The notes: generated by a model from the letters alone, not told the origin. 47,217 nucleotides of DNA from Myxococcales bacterium (GCA_012798435.1 JAAZNF010000069.1:1-47217), one strand, 5' to 3'. Positions 32,394 through 40,922 are shown, numbered from the stretch's first letter. A program made the numbers and translations.

Positions 32394-33974
32394 ATGTCCG
32401 CGCGCGGCTCCGTCTCCTTCGTGCTGCACGCCCACCTGCCGTTCGTGCGCCACCCGGAGCACGAGCGCTTCCTGGAAGAGGACTGGCTCTTCGAGGCCAT
32501 CACCGAGTGCTACCTGCCGCTCCTTATGACCTTCGAGGACCTGCTGCAGCGCGGCGTGCGCTTCCGGCTGAACCTGGTGCTCACCCCCACCCTGCTCAGC
32601 ATGCTCTCCGATCCGCTGCTGCAAGGCCGCTACCGGCGCCACCTGGAGGGGCTGATCGAGCTTGCCGATCGCGAGGTGCGAAGGACCCGCGGTGATCCGT
32701 GCCTGCAGCCCCTGGCGCGCATGTACCGTGACCGCTTCCGCGGCGCCTGGGATCGGTACCAGGCCTGCGGCGGCGATCTGATCGGCTCCTTCGCCGAGCT
32801 GGAACGGCAAGGGTGCCTCGAGATCCTCACCTCGGCGGCCACCCACGCTTTCCTGCCGCTGCTCTCCCCCTGGCCCGAGGCGGTGCGGGCGCAACTGCGT
32901 TGCGCGGTGCGCACCCATCGCCGCCTGCTGGGACGGTCCCCGCGCGCAATCTGGTTGCCGGAGTGCGGCATGTACCAGGACCTGGATCGCCTCCTCGGTG
33001 AGCAAGGGCTCACGACCACGGTCATCGACGCTCACGGTCTATTGCACGCCACGCCCCGTCCGCTGCTGGGTGTTTTCGCGCCCGCCATCACGCCGGCAGG
33101 GCTGGTCCTGTTCGCGCGCGACCTGGAGTCCTCGCGACAAGTATGGAGCGCCCGCGAGGGATACCCCGGGCATCCCGACTACCGCGATTTCTACCGCGAC
33201 ATCGGCTGGGATCTGCCCCTGAACATGGTGGGCCCGTGGATCCAACCCACCGGGGAACGCAAGGCGACCGGCATCAAGTACCACCGCATCACCGGCCCAA
33301 CCCCCCACAAGGAACTCTACCAGCCCGCCCTGGCCTCCCGGCGCGCGGCGCTGCACGCCGCCCACTTCGTGAGCGAGCGGCGCGAGCAGGTGAATACTCT
33401 GGCGCCCCACCTGGGCGGGCGGGATGCGCTCATCGTCGCCCCCTTCGACGCGGAGTTGTTCGGGCACTGGTGGCACGAGGGCCCGCTTTTCTTGGCCGAG
33501 GTCCTGCGCCTGCTGGACCTCGCGCCGGACCTCGAGAGCGCCAGCTTCGCCTCCTTCCTGCGCGCGTCGCCTCCCCTCCAGGTGGTCACCCCCTACCTGT
33601 CGAGTTGGGGACAGCACGGCTACTGCGGGGTGTGGCTCGACCCCTCCAACGAATGGATTTACAATCACCTCCACCACGCCACCGAGCGGATGATAAAGCT
33701 CGCCCGCGCCCATCCCGATGAAAAGGGGTGGACCCGCCGCGCCCTCGATCAGTGCGCCCGTGAGGTGCTGCTGGCGCAGAGCAGCGACTTCCCCTTCATG
33801 ATGAAGATGGGGACCACCGTGGACTACGCGGTGCGCCGCGTGCGCGAGCACCTGGAGGCGGCGCACGAGCTTGCGCAACAGATCGAGTCCGGCCGTATCC
33901 GCCGCCGCGCGCTGGCCTCGCTGGAGCGGCGGCACAACCTTTTCCCGGACATCGACTACCGCGACTTTGCGTGA
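32394..33974 (+). CDS. GH57 1,4-alpha-glucan branching enzyme
   Basis: 526 aa, the usual GH57 branching-enzyme length. VSFVLHAHLPFVRHPEHERF is the first family region; AIWLPECGM holds the probable nucleophile Glu190; IVAPFDAELFGHWWHEGP holds the probable acid/base Asp352; and LSSWGQHGYCGVWLDPSNEW is the substrate loop. The enzyme forms alpha-1,6 branches in glycogen-like glucan in the cytoplasm. It ends 1 bp before the stop of the convergent small membrane protein, so the two genes abut tail to tail without room for a terminator. Confidence 0.93.
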   Translation: MSARGSVSFVLHAHLPFVRHPEHERFLEEDWLFEAITECYLPLLMTFEDLLQRGVRFRLNLVLTPTLLSMLSDPLLQGRYRRHLEGLIELADREVRRTRGDPCLQPLARMYRDRFRGAWDRYQACGGDLIGSFAELERQGCLEILTSAATHAFLPLLSPWPEAVRAQLRCAVRTHRRLLGRSPRAIWLPECGMYQDLDRLLGEQGLTTTVIDAHGLLHATPRPLLGVFAPAITPAGLVLFARDLESSRQVWSAREGYPGHPDYRDFYRDIGWDLPLNMVGPWIQPTGERKATGIKYHRITGPTPHKELYQPALASRRAALHAAHFVSERREQVNTLAPHLGGRDALIVAPFDAELFGHWWHEGPLFLAEVLRLLDLAPDLESASFASFLRASPPLQVVTPYLSSWGQHGYCGVWLDPSNEWIYNHLHHATERMIKLARAHPDEKGWTRRALDQCAREVLLAQSSDFPFMMKMGTTVDYAVRRVREHLEAAHELAQQIESGRIRRRALASLERRHNLFPDIDYRDFA

Positions 33975-33975
33975 T

Positions 33976-34341
33976 TCAATGCAGGGTTTCGGGAGAATCG
34001 GGGAGCACCACCTGGTCGGACTTGGCCGGCGGGGCGGCCCGTAGCAGCTCCGCCTGCTCGGCCTGCCATTGCCGTGGCCGCTCGATGATGTCGCGGCGCA
34101 GCGCGGCGATGTCGTCCTCGTCGAGCAGACCTTTTCGCCGCAAAGCCTCGGTGAGCACCCGCACGTCCTCCACGGAGCGCTCGAGGTCCTTTTGCAATAG
34201 CTCCAGGCGATCGACCAGGTAGCGTCTGGCGGCGGCTCCGGCCCGTCGCTCCCCGAGCGCGATCAGCCACAGGCCCGCGCCAGAGAGCAACGCCAGCACC
34301 GACACCGACAACATCACCCAACCGGCGAGGTTCCACTCCAT
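33976..34341 (-). CDS. Small membrane-anchored coiled-coil protein
   Basis: 121 aa. One N-terminal helix (GWVMLSVSVLALLSGAGLWL) is followed by a charged coiled coil (DRLELLQKDLERSVEDVRVL then TEALRRKGLLDEDDIAALRR) and a disordered tail. It has no known domain. It lies downstream of the translation operon on the same strand, but a 199-bp gap with two inverted repeats makes separate transcription likely. It probably acts at the inner membrane; its partner is unknown. Confidence 0.6.
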   Translation of the reverse strand: MEWNLAGWVMLSVSVLALLSGAGLWLIALGERRAGAAARRYLVDRLELLQKDLERSVEDVRVLTEALRRKGLLDEDDIAALRRDIIERPRQWQAEQAELLRAAPPAKSDQVVLPDSPETLH

Positions 34342-34474
34342 GATCCACCTGCCTTTGGATTTTATCTCCGCGGGGCCCCAACCGCCAGCGTGAAAGAGCG
34401 GATCTGGGACCCCATCCCACCCGATCCGACGCCCAGGCCGTATAAAAGATTTCTGTCCCCTCCTCTTTTGGCAA

Positions 34475-34530
34475 GATCTCTTGAGAGATCGCCTGGTCTT
34501 GTCGCTTGTCCGGCCGCGGGCTCGCCCGCG
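34475..34530. other. Two inverted repeats after the translation operon
   Basis: In the 199-bp gap after the MerR stop, GCGGGC-TC-GCCCGC (34517-34530) is a perfect 6-bp stem, and GATCTCT-TG-AGAGATC (34475-34490) a 7-bp stem. Neither is followed by a T-run in the leftward direction, so a Rho-independent terminator is not convincing. The second could be an operator for the gene at 34341. Confidence 0.3.
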
Positions 34531-34540
34531 CTGGGGCGGG

Positions 34541-34945
34541 TTACTTGCGCGCGTCGAGGAGCTTGAGGATGTCCGATAGCTCCCGCTCCAGTTTCTTCAA
34601 GATGCCGGCGTCGATGGAAGCGGCGCTAACCTCGCCGGAGCGCTCGGCCAGCCCCAGCGAGAGCTGAGGCGAGGGGGTCTTTTCCTGGCCGCGGGTCAGC
34701 GCCTTCTTGGCGCCGGCGATGGTGTAGAGGTCTTCGTAGAGGAGTTTCTTGATGCGCAGCAAGACCTCCACGTCGCGCTTTCGGTAGAGCCGCTGCTGCG
34801 AGCGCGACTTGGAGGGGCGCAGGATGGGGAACTCGCTCTCCCAGTAGCGCAGCACGTACGGCTCGACGCCCACGATCTCGGCCACCTCGCCGATCTTGAA
34901 GTAGATCTTGTCGGGCAGCGGATTGGGACGCTCGTCCGCGCTCAT
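34541..34945 (-). CDS. MerR-family transcriptional regulator
   Basis: 134 aa from ATG 34945 ([20 protein letters not shown]). [20 protein letters not shown] is the MerR helix-turn-helix, [20 protein letters not shown] the wing with the usual Arg-rich strand, and a short coiled coil ([20 protein letters not shown]) ends the protein. There is no effector domain and no metal-binding Cys set, as in the small MerR found at the end of the thrS-infC-rpmI-rplT-pheST operons of relatives. It starts 13 bp after rplT. Confidence 0.9.
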   Translation of the reverse strand: MSADERPNPLPDKIYFKIGEVAEIVGVEPYVLRYWESEFPILRPSKSRSQQRLYRKRDVEVLLRIKKLLYEDLYTIAGAKKALTRGQEKTPSPQLSLGLAERSGEVSAASIDAGILKKLERELSDILKLLDARK

Positions 34946-34958
34946 GGGCACGCGCCGC

Positions 34959-35306
34959 CTAGCGGGTGGCCAGCTGCACCAGCCGGGCGAACCCGTCCGG
35001 ATCGTGTAACGCGATGTCGGCCAGCACCTTGCGATCCAGCTCGACCTTGGCCAGGCGCAGACCATGGATCAGACGGTTGTAGCTCGTGCCCAGGCGTTTG
35101 GCGGCCGCGCCGATACGGACGTTCCACAGGGAGCGGAAGTCGCGCTTCTTGAGGCGCCGCCCCTCGTAGGCGAAGGCCTGGGCCCGGCGCAGCTTGTTGG
35201 CCGCGACGCGGAACACGTTTTTCTGGGTGGCGTAGAAGCCCTTGACGCGCCGGAAGACTTTCTTGCGGCGCGCCTTGCGGGCCGGAGCGTTGGTGGCACG
35301 GGGCAT
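34959..35306 (-). CDS. rplT: 50S ribosomal protein L20
   Basis: 115 aa, full length. [39 protein letters not shown] and [19 protein letters not shown] are L20 hallmarks; ribosomal subunit assembly protein binding 23S rRNA. It follows rpmI by 15 bp. Proteobacterial L20 represses its own operon, but no leader pseudoknot was identified here. Confidence 0.97.
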   Translation of the reverse strand: MPRATNAPARKARRKKVFRRVKGFYATQKNVFRVAANKLRRAQAFAYEGRRLKKRDFRSLWNVRIGAAAKRLGTSYNRLIHGLRLAKVELDRKVLADIALHDPDGFARLVQLATR

Positions 35307-35321
35307 GGGAACCTGCCTTTC

Positions 35322-35522
35322 TCAGAACGCGTACGGGATCAGCCGTTTGACCAGGCGCCGGTTGGCCGAGTCCACCACCAGGGGCTGGCGCTTGTGGCGC
35401 TTGGTTTTGCGATCCTTGCTGGTGAGAATGTGGCGCATCTTGGCGCGCTTGGCCAGCACCTTGCCGCGCTTGGTCACCTTGAAGCGCTTGGATGCGCCGC
35501 TGTTGCTCTTGAGCTTGGGCAT
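35322..35522 (-). CDS. rpmI: 50S ribosomal protein L35
   Basis: 66 aa. The ATG at 35522 follows a near-perfect AGGAGG five bases upstream; a GTG directly before it is ignored. MPKLKSNSGASKRFKVTKRG and KDRKTKRHKRQPLVVD are typical L35. A 106-bp spacer separates it from infC and could hold the L20-type leader structure, but none could be folded with confidence by eye. Confidence 0.97.
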   Translation of the reverse strand: MPKLKSNSGASKRFKVTKRGKVLAKRAKMRHILTSKDRKTKRHKRQPLVVDSANRRLVKRLIPYAF

Positions 35523-35628
35523 CACTTCCTCCTGTTTGACGACCGGTCAGGCTCCTTCGCACTTCTTTCAAGCCGACGCGGCAACACCATGTATCGCGAT
35601 CCGGGGCCTGTTTTCAACACCCGCTGCC

Positions 35629-36438
35629 CTAGATCGCATCTGCGTTTCCTTGTCCGGCGGCACCCTTCGGCGCCTCGCCGGCGGAACCGTTCTCGTCGCC
35701 TTCGCCTTCGTCTCCCTCGTCGTCTTCCTCGGGGTCGTCGAGATCGTCGTCGAGGTCCTCGTCCTCGGGTTCTTCCTCTTCTTCCGGCTCGGGCTGCCCG
35801 GCCTTGTTCTTGTCGCCGGCGGCCATGCGCGCCGCCCGCTCTTGGGCACGCTGTTTCTCGCGTTCCTCGTCCTTGGCCCGCTTGATCACCAAAGCCTTTG
35901 GCGATGGGGCCAGCACCATCTGCAACATGCGGCCTTCCATCAACGGGGGCGAGCCCACCGTGGCCAGATCGCCGGCGTCCTTGGTGATACGCTCGAGCAT
36001 CTCGAGCCCCAGGTCCTTGTGGGCCATCTCCCGGCCCCGGAAGCGCACGGTCACCTTGACCTTGTGCCCCTCCAGCAGGAAGCGGTTGATGTGCTTGAGC
36101 TTCACCTGGTAGTCATGAACTTCGGTCTTGGGACGGAGCTTCACTTCCTTCATGGTCTGGCCGGCCATGCGCTTCTTGGAGCCCTGCTGCTTCTTCTTCA
36201 GCTGGTACTTGTAGCGGCCGTAGTCCATGATGCGGCACACCGGCGGGCGCGAGGCGGCAGCCACCTCGACCAGGTCCAGGCCCTGCTCCTGGGCCACCCG
36301 GATGGCCTCGTCGGTGGACATGATGCCGAGCTGTTCGCCCTCGGCGCTGATGACCCGGACCTCCCGGGCTCGGATGCCTTCGTTGATCCGGGTCGTGTCC
36401 TGGTTCACCCGTCCCTTGGGTCTGCGATCGAAGTCGAT
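35629..36438 (-). CDS. infC: Translation initiation factor IF-3 with long acidic tail
   Basis: 269 aa from ATC 36438. TRINEGIRAREVRVISAEGE and LDLVEVAAASRPPVCRIMDY mark the N-domain, and KEVKLRPKTEVHDYQVKL and VTVRFRGREMAHKDLGLEML the C-domain; together they prevent premature 50S joining and check the start codon. The ATC was chosen because AGGAGGT lies seven bases upstream, two bases after the thrS stop; the alternative is GTG 36408 (VNQDTTRINEG). Residues about 213-269 are an extra, strongly acidic tail (PEPEEEEEPEDED onward, over 20 Asp/Glu) absent from the usual 180-residue IF-3. M. xanthus IF-3 (Dsg) also has an ATC start and an extra tail, but of different sequence. Confidence 0.93.
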   Translation of the reverse strand: MDFDRRPKGRVNQDTTRINEGIRAREVRVISAEGEQLGIMSTDEAIRVAQEQGLDLVEVAAASRPPVCRIMDYGRYKYQLKKKQQGSKKRMAGQTMKEVKLRPKTEVHDYQVKLKHINRFLLEGHKVKVTVRFRGREMAHKDLGLEMLERITKDAGDLATVGSPPLMEGRMLQMVLAPSPKALVIKRAKDEEREKQRAQERAARMAAGDKNKAGQPEPEEEEEPEDEDLDDDLDDPEEDDEGDEGEGDENGSAGEAPKGAAGQGNADAI

Positions 36439-36451
36439 GGCTACACCTCCT
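36436..36451 (-). promoter_or_regulatory. infC ribosome site and ATC start codon
   Basis: AGGAGGT (36445-36451) lies inside the last codons of thrS; the thrS stop TAG is 36441-36443 and ATC is 36436-36438. Rare AUU/AUC/AUA starts let IF-3 limit its own synthesis, as in E. coli (AUU) and M. xanthus dsg (AUC). That this ATC is used is inferred from spacing and precedent. Confidence 0.65.
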
Positions 36452-38390
36452 GGATGCGGGGCCGCTCTGGCCTGGCGGCCTCCTGTTGGAGCAAGCGCAC
36501 CGCCTCGGCAAGAGGCATCAGGCCGAGGTCCTTCCCGGCCCGGGTGCGCGGAGACACGCCCTGCTGATCCACTTCCCGCTGCCCGATCACCCACATGTGG
36601 GGGATCTTCTGCAACTGGGCTTCACGGATCTTGAAGGATAATTTCTCGTTGCGCTCGTCGAGCTCCGCCCGAAGATTCTCCTGCTGCAGCCGCCGCAGCA
36701 CCTCGCGGGCGAAGGGGAGCTGCGCGTCGGTCACCGGCAGCACCTGGACCTGCACCGGGGCGATCCAGGCCGGCAGCGCGCCGGCATAGTGCTCCAGGAG
36801 AACTCCGAAAAAGCGCTCCATGGAGCCCAACAGCGCCCGGTGGACCATGAAGGGCTGGGCGCGATGGTTGTCGCGATCCACGTACTCGATCTCGAAGCGC
36901 CGTGGGTTGTTGAAGTCGATCTGTACGGTGGTGCACTGCCAGCTACGCCCCAGCGAGTCGCGGATCTTGATGTCGATCTTGGGGCCGTAGAACACGCCCT
37001 CGCCCGGGTCGATCTGGTAGGCGAGCTTCTCCTCCTCCAGCGCGCCCTTCAGCGCGGCGGTGGCCTTCTCCCAGTCCTTGAGCTCGCCCACGAACTTCTC
37101 CGGGCGGGTGCTGACGTAGATGTCGAACTGGGAAAACCCGAACGAGCGCAGCAAGTAGAAGGTGTGCGCCAGGCAGCGGCGCACCTCGGCGTCGAGCTGA
37201 TCCTCGCGGCAGAAGATGTGGGCGTCGTCCTGGGTGAAGCCGCGCACCCGCAGCAGGCCGTGCAACACACCGGAGGCCTCGTAGCGGTACACCGTGCCCA
37301 GCTCGCAGAAGCGCAGCGGCAGTTCGCGATAGCTGCGCAGCTTGCTCTTGTAGATCTCGATGTGGAAGGGGCAGTTCATGGGCTTCAGAAAGAACGGGTT
37401 GCCCTCGATCTCCATCGGCGAGTACATGTTTTGCCGGTAGAAGTCGAGGTGCCCGCTCTTCTGCCACAGGTCCGCCCGCCCGATGTGCGGCGAGTACACC
37501 AGTTGATAGCCGTAGTCGAAGTGCGACTGCCGCCAGAACTCCTCGATCAGCGCGCGCACCCGCGCCCCGCGGGGGTGCCACAGCACCAGCCCCCCGCCCA
37601 CGTTGGGGCTGAAGGAGAACAGGTCGAGCTGCTTGCCCAGGGTCCGGTGATCGCGCTTCTTGGCCTCCTCCACCCGCTCCAGGTGCGCCTGTAGGGCCTT
37701 CTTGTCCTCGAAGGCGGTGCCGTAGATGCGCGCCAGCATGCGGTTGCGCGAGTCGCCGCGCCAGTAGGCGCCCGCCACCGATAGCAAGCGGAAGGCCTTG
37801 ATGGCGCCGGTGGAGGGCAGGTGCGGGCCGCGGCACAGGTCGACAAAATCACCGTGCTGGTACAGCGAGACCTTCTCGCCCTCGGGGATGGCGTCGAGGA
37901 GTTCCAGCTTGTAGCTCTCGCCGGCCTCGGCGAACAGGCGGCGGGCCTCCTCGCGGCTCACCTCGCGGCGGGTAAAGGGCAGGTCCTTGTCGATCTCCTG
38001 CTGCATTTGGCGGGAGATGTTCTCGAGGTCTTCCTCGGTGAAGCCGCGCTCGTTGTCGAAGTCGTAGTAGAAACCGTTCACCCCGTCGTCCACCGCCGGG
38101 CCGATGGTGACCTTGACCACGGGGAAGAGCTTCTTCACCGCCGCGGCCATGACGTGGGCCGCGGAGTGCCGGATGACCTCCCGGCCCTCGGGGGTATCCC
38201 CGGTCACGACCTCGACACCGGCGCCGTCGGACAGCGGTGTGGTGAGGTCGCACAGCTTGCCGTCGATCTTCGCGGCCACGGCTTTCTGGCCCAGCGAGCG
38301 CGAGAGCTTCCTGGCAAGATCCAGCGCGGTGCTTCCGCCCTCGAGCTGGAACATGCTCCCGTCTGGTAACCTTATTTGAATCTGGCTCAC
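36441..38390 (-). CDS. thrS: Threonyl-tRNA synthetase
   Basis: 649 aa, full length, from GTG 38390. The TGS domain opens the protein (IQIRLPDGSMFQLEGGSTAL); the editing domain shows HSAAHVMAAAVKKLF; class II motif 2 is GTVYRYEASGVLHGLLRVRG, followed by FTQDDAHIFC; motif 3 is MVHRALLGSMERFFGVLLEH; and the anticodon-binding domain ends the protein. Zn ligands are within MNCPFHIEI (Cys) and the two His of the core. It charges tRNA-Thr in the cytoplasm. It leads the order thrS-infC-rpmI-rplT and lies 48 bp after tRNA-Val. Confidence 0.97.
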   Translation of the reverse strand: MSQIQIRLPDGSMFQLEGGSTALDLARKLSRSLGQKAVAAKIDGKLCDLTTPLSDGAGVEVVTGDTPEGREVIRHSAAHVMAAAVKKLFPVVKVTIGPAVDDGVNGFYYDFDNERGFTEEDLENISRQMQQEIDKDLPFTRREVSREEARRLFAEAGESYKLELLDAIPEGEKVSLYQHGDFVDLCRGPHLPSTGAIKAFRLLSVAGAYWRGDSRNRMLARIYGTAFEDKKALQAHLERVEEAKKRDHRTLGKQLDLFSFSPNVGGGLVLWHPRGARVRALIEEFWRQSHFDYGYQLVYSPHIGRADLWQKSGHLDFYRQNMYSPMEIEGNPFFLKPMNCPFHIEIYKSKLRSYRELPLRFCELGTVYRYEASGVLHGLLRVRGFTQDDAHIFCREDQLDAEVRRCLAHTFYLLRSFGFSQFDIYVSTRPEKFVGELKDWEKATAALKGALEEEKLAYQIDPGEGVFYGPKIDIKIRDSLGRSWQCTTVQIDFNNPRRFEIEYVDRDNHRAQPFMVHRALLGSMERFFGVLLEHYAGALPAWIAPVQVQVLPVTDAQLPFAREVLRRLQQENLRAELDERNEKLSFKIREAQLQKIPHMWVIGQREVDQQGVSPRTRAGKDLGLMPLAEAVRLLQQEAARPERPRIQEV

Positions 38391-38404
38391 GGCATCATCC
38401 TACA

Positions 38405-38429
38405 TGCCGGGCCCCGCGCGGGGCCCCGG
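38405..38429. other. GC-rich hairpin between tRNA-Val and thrS
   Basis: An arm of GCCGGGCCCC pairs with GGGGCCCCGGC (one bulged base) around GCGC. No T-run follows, so it may be a processing or attenuating structure that separates the tRNA from the thrS message and not a strong terminator. Confidence 0.45.
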
Positions 38430-38438
38430 CCTTGTTGA

Positions 38439-38513
38439 TGGTAGGCGCGGACGGTTTCGAACCGTCGACCTCTACCGTGTCAGGGTAGCGCTCTCCCCCT
38501 GAGCTACGCGCCT
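38439..38513 (-). tRNA. tRNA-Val (anticodon GAC)
   Basis: Read leftward from 38513, the acceptor AGGCGCG pairs fully with CGCGCCT, TA and the D-arm GCTC...GAGC follow, the anticodon stem CTACC/GGTAG encloses CTGACAC (anticodon GAC), and the T-arm is GACGG-TTCGAAA-CCGTC. Discriminator A and an encoded CCA end it at 38439. All stems are perfect. Confidence 0.97.
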
Positions 38514-38525
38514 TCTTTTCAAAGC

Positions 38526-38552
38526 GCCGCCGGGCACTTCTTTCCCGGCGGC
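38526..38552. other. Nine-bp hairpin directly upstream of tRNA-Val
   Basis: GCCGCCGGG (38526-38534) and CCCGGCGGC (38544-38552) form a perfect stem with a 9-base loop. It lies 12 bases before the tRNA 5' end and inside the inferred leader, so it may guide RNase P-side processing. It could also be a terminator for anything arriving leftward from upstream, but it has no T-run. Confidence 0.4.
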
Positions 38553-38576
38553 TTCCCACGTCCCGCAGAGCGCCAT

Positions 38577-38605
38577 CCATTAACAGCGACGGGCCGCAAA
38601 GTCAA
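38577..38605 (-). promoter_or_regulatory. Promoter of the tRNA-Val/thrS transcript
   Basis: Read leftward, TTGACT (38600-38605), 17 bases, TAATGG (38577-38582). Transcription should start near 38570, giving a leader of about 57 bases with the 38526-38552 hairpin before the tRNA. The match is 5/6 in the -35 and fair in the -10. Confidence 0.5.
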
Positions 38606-38745
38606 GCAGAATCGCGGCCGAGACGCTGATTTTACACCGGCGCAGCACGGCCAAACGCCGGCCGGGTGGCTGGCCCGAGCAGCCATCATCCTCCAACCTC
38701 TCCCGGCCACCGGACCGCTTCTTTTGCAGGCGCTGTCAGGATACA

Positions 38746-40656
38746 ATGACGCGCATGAGAGAAATCGCGCGCAGCGGGCCGGCCACGCTGGTCCTGGCGG
38801 CCTGGGTAGTGCTGGGGTGCTCGTCGGGCACCATCGGCTCGCACGCCGACTCCGGCGCCGACGATGCCGGGTTCGAGGCGAGCCCGGGCGACGACGGCGG
38901 CGATCCGGACGGCGACGCGGCGCCGGACCTCGGCCCGGACGCGGACGGAGCCACCGGGGAGGACGGGGGCGACACCCAGGGGTGCCAGGTCGACCTCGAC
39001 CACGACGGTTCCTGCGCCAGCCTGGACTGCGACGACCAGAACCCCCTGGCGCACCCGGGCATGACCGAGATCTGCGGCGACGGCGCGGACAACGACTGCG
39101 ACGGCGACACCGACGAGGATTGCCAGACAGGCCGCGTGTACTACGTGGACCAGGACTCCCTGGGTGGCCCGTGCGACGACAATGGCCCGGGCACGATCGA
39201 TGCGCCGTGGTGCCACGTGGCCAAGGCCAATGCCACCCTCACCGCCGGGGACACCGCGTACATCCGCGCCGGGATCTACGAGGAGACCATCCAGCCGCAG
39301 AATTCCGGCAGCTCCGACAGCCGACGCGTCGTGTACCAGGCCTTCAACCGGGAGACCGTGACATTCACGCGGTCGGTCTACTGCGTCCGCCTCCAGTCCA
39401 GATCCTACGTGACCCTCCGGGACCTGAGATTCGTCGACTGCCAGCGCAACCTCTACCTGGACGCCTGCCACCACGTCGAGGTCATCGGCTGCTCCTTCGA
39501 CAACCCGTCGGGCCCTGTCACCTGGGCCGGATCGCGCATCTACAACGGCTCGAGCTTCAATCGAATCTCGGGCTGCACCTTCTCCCGCTACGGGAACGAG
39601 TCCGGCTCCGAAGGCGCCTGGGACGACAACGCCTGTGTCCTGGACATCGGCAACGACAACATCGTCGACCCGAGCGATCACAACTTGATCGAGGACAGCG
39701 CCTTCTTCCACGGGGGCCACCACATCCTGGGCGTCTACGGCAACTACAACGTGGTGCGCCGCAACACCTTCCACAACGAGGAGTGGTATCCGTGCCACCG
39801 CCCGGAGACCGGCAACCTGTGCGGCAACCGCAACATCATCCTGAACACCAGCTTCCCCGACGCCAACATCCGCAACGTGATCGAGGACAACATCATCGCC
39901 TTCTCGGGAGTGCCACCGGACAACATCAACTCCACCGGGCTGTCCCTGCGCACGCAGTACAACATCGTGCGCCGCAACGTCTTCTACCTGAACGACTCGG
40001 CGGGCCTGGGCCTTTCCGCGGATGGAGGCAACGGGAACAACCCCAGTCACAACCACGTCTACCACAACGTCTTCTTCAAGAACGGCTACCCCCTGGTGGA
40101 CGACTGGAACCCCAGCAAGTACGGCATGATCCTGGCTCGCTGGGTGGACGACGCGGAGCACAATTCCGTGGTCGGAGTGGCCATCAAGAACAACATCTTC
40201 TCCCAGAACCAGCTCGCCGGGATCTACTTCTACTACGTGGACCCGGCGCAGCAGTTCGTGAGCGGCAACCGCATCGAGCCCGAGGACCCGCTCTTTGCGG
40301 ACGTGTCTGGCAACCCCGGCCCTTTCGACTTCGGGGTATTCGACTTCCGCCTGGCGCCGGGGAGCCCCTGCATCGACGGCGGGGAGTTTTTGACAGTCAC
40401 CACCGGCGCCGGCCAGACCAGCGTCACGCTGGTGGTAGAAGACGCCGGCTACTTCAGCGACGGCAACGGGGTCGTGCCCGGGGATCTCATCCAGCTCGAG
40501 GGACAGAAAGCCGTGGCGCGCATCGCGAGCATCGATTACGACACCAACACCCTTACCCTCGAAACTCCGCTCACCTGGGAGCCGGGGACCGGCGTGGCCC
40601 AGCCGTACGCCGGGGCGAGACCCGATCCGGGCGCCTTCGAGCACCGGGACGACTGA
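38746..40656 (+). CDS. Lipoprotein with MopE-type motif and right-handed beta-helix
   Basis: 636 aa. AGGA precedes the ATG; a second Met follows three codons later. Signal peptide with lipobox VLGC. An Asp/Gly-rich linker (about 30-78) is followed by a MopE-type metal-binding repeat (LDHDGSCASLDCDDQNP, then GDGADNDCDGDTDEDC). Residues about 130-540 are a parallel beta-helix with the Asn-rich rungs typical of pectate-lyase-like folds (YNVVRRNTFHNEEW, NVIEDNIIAFSG, YNIVRRNVFYLNDS). It is an outer-surface protein, perhaps polysaccharide-binding; no catalytic triad was identified. Confidence 0.8.
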   Translation: MTRMREIARSGPATLVLAAWVVLGCSSGTIGSHADSGADDAGFEASPGDDGGDPDGDAAPDLGPDADGATGEDGGDTQGCQVDLDHDGSCASLDCDDQNPLAHPGMTEICGDGADNDCDGDTDEDCQTGRVYYVDQDSLGGPCDDNGPGTIDAPWCHVAKANATLTAGDTAYIRAGIYEETIQPQNSGSSDSRRVVYQAFNRETVTFTRSVYCVRLQSRSYVTLRDLRFVDCQRNLYLDACHHVEVIGCSFDNPSGPVTWAGSRIYNGSSFNRISGCTFSRYGNESGSEGAWDDNACVLDIGNDNIVDPSDHNLIEDSAFFHGGHHILGVYGNYNVVRRNTFHNEEWYPCHRPETGNLCGNRNIILNTSFPDANIRNVIEDNIIAFSGVPPDNINSTGLSLRTQYNIVRRNVFYLNDSAGLGLSADGGNGNNPSHNHVYHNVFFKNGYPLVDDWNPSKYGMILARWVDDAEHNSVVGVAIKNNIFSQNQLAGIYFYYVDPAQQFVSGNRIEPEDPLFADVSGNPGPFDFGVFDFRLAPGSPCIDGGEFLTVTTGAGQTSVTLVVEDAGYFSDGNGVVPGDLIQLEGQKAVARIASIDYDTNTLTLETPLTWEPGTGVAQPYAGARPDPGAFEHRDD

Positions 40657-40922
40657 GCCAGATCGGACGCATCCCCATTGCCCATTCCGGAACGAGCCCG
40701 GAGAAACCCGCTATCAAGGCAAAGCTCGAATGCTGGTGATTCTTGCCGCCAGCCTCGTCTCATGGCCTGTTCCTCTCTTGCCCTGGCCCTTCGCCGTTGC
40801 CTTGTTCCCTATTCCATTGGTGCTTTTTCTGGGATTTTCTCCTGGGGGTGCATGGGGCGAGGGACCCTCTCGTTGAACTCTCGATTCATGGCAAAAAAGG
40901 TAGAGCGGCAGGGAGGCCAGGT

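Noticed and set aside
38686-40644. 652-codon leftward open frame opposite the beta-helix lipoprotein
   Set aside because: Val/Ala/Asp-rich shadow; the rightward frame has a lipobox, MopE motif and beta-helix rungs.
40657-40922. Possible gene or RNA in the gap after the beta-helix lipoprotein
   Set aside because: No domain, clear promoter or stable hairpin was seen in these 266 bases; the short frames are shadows.
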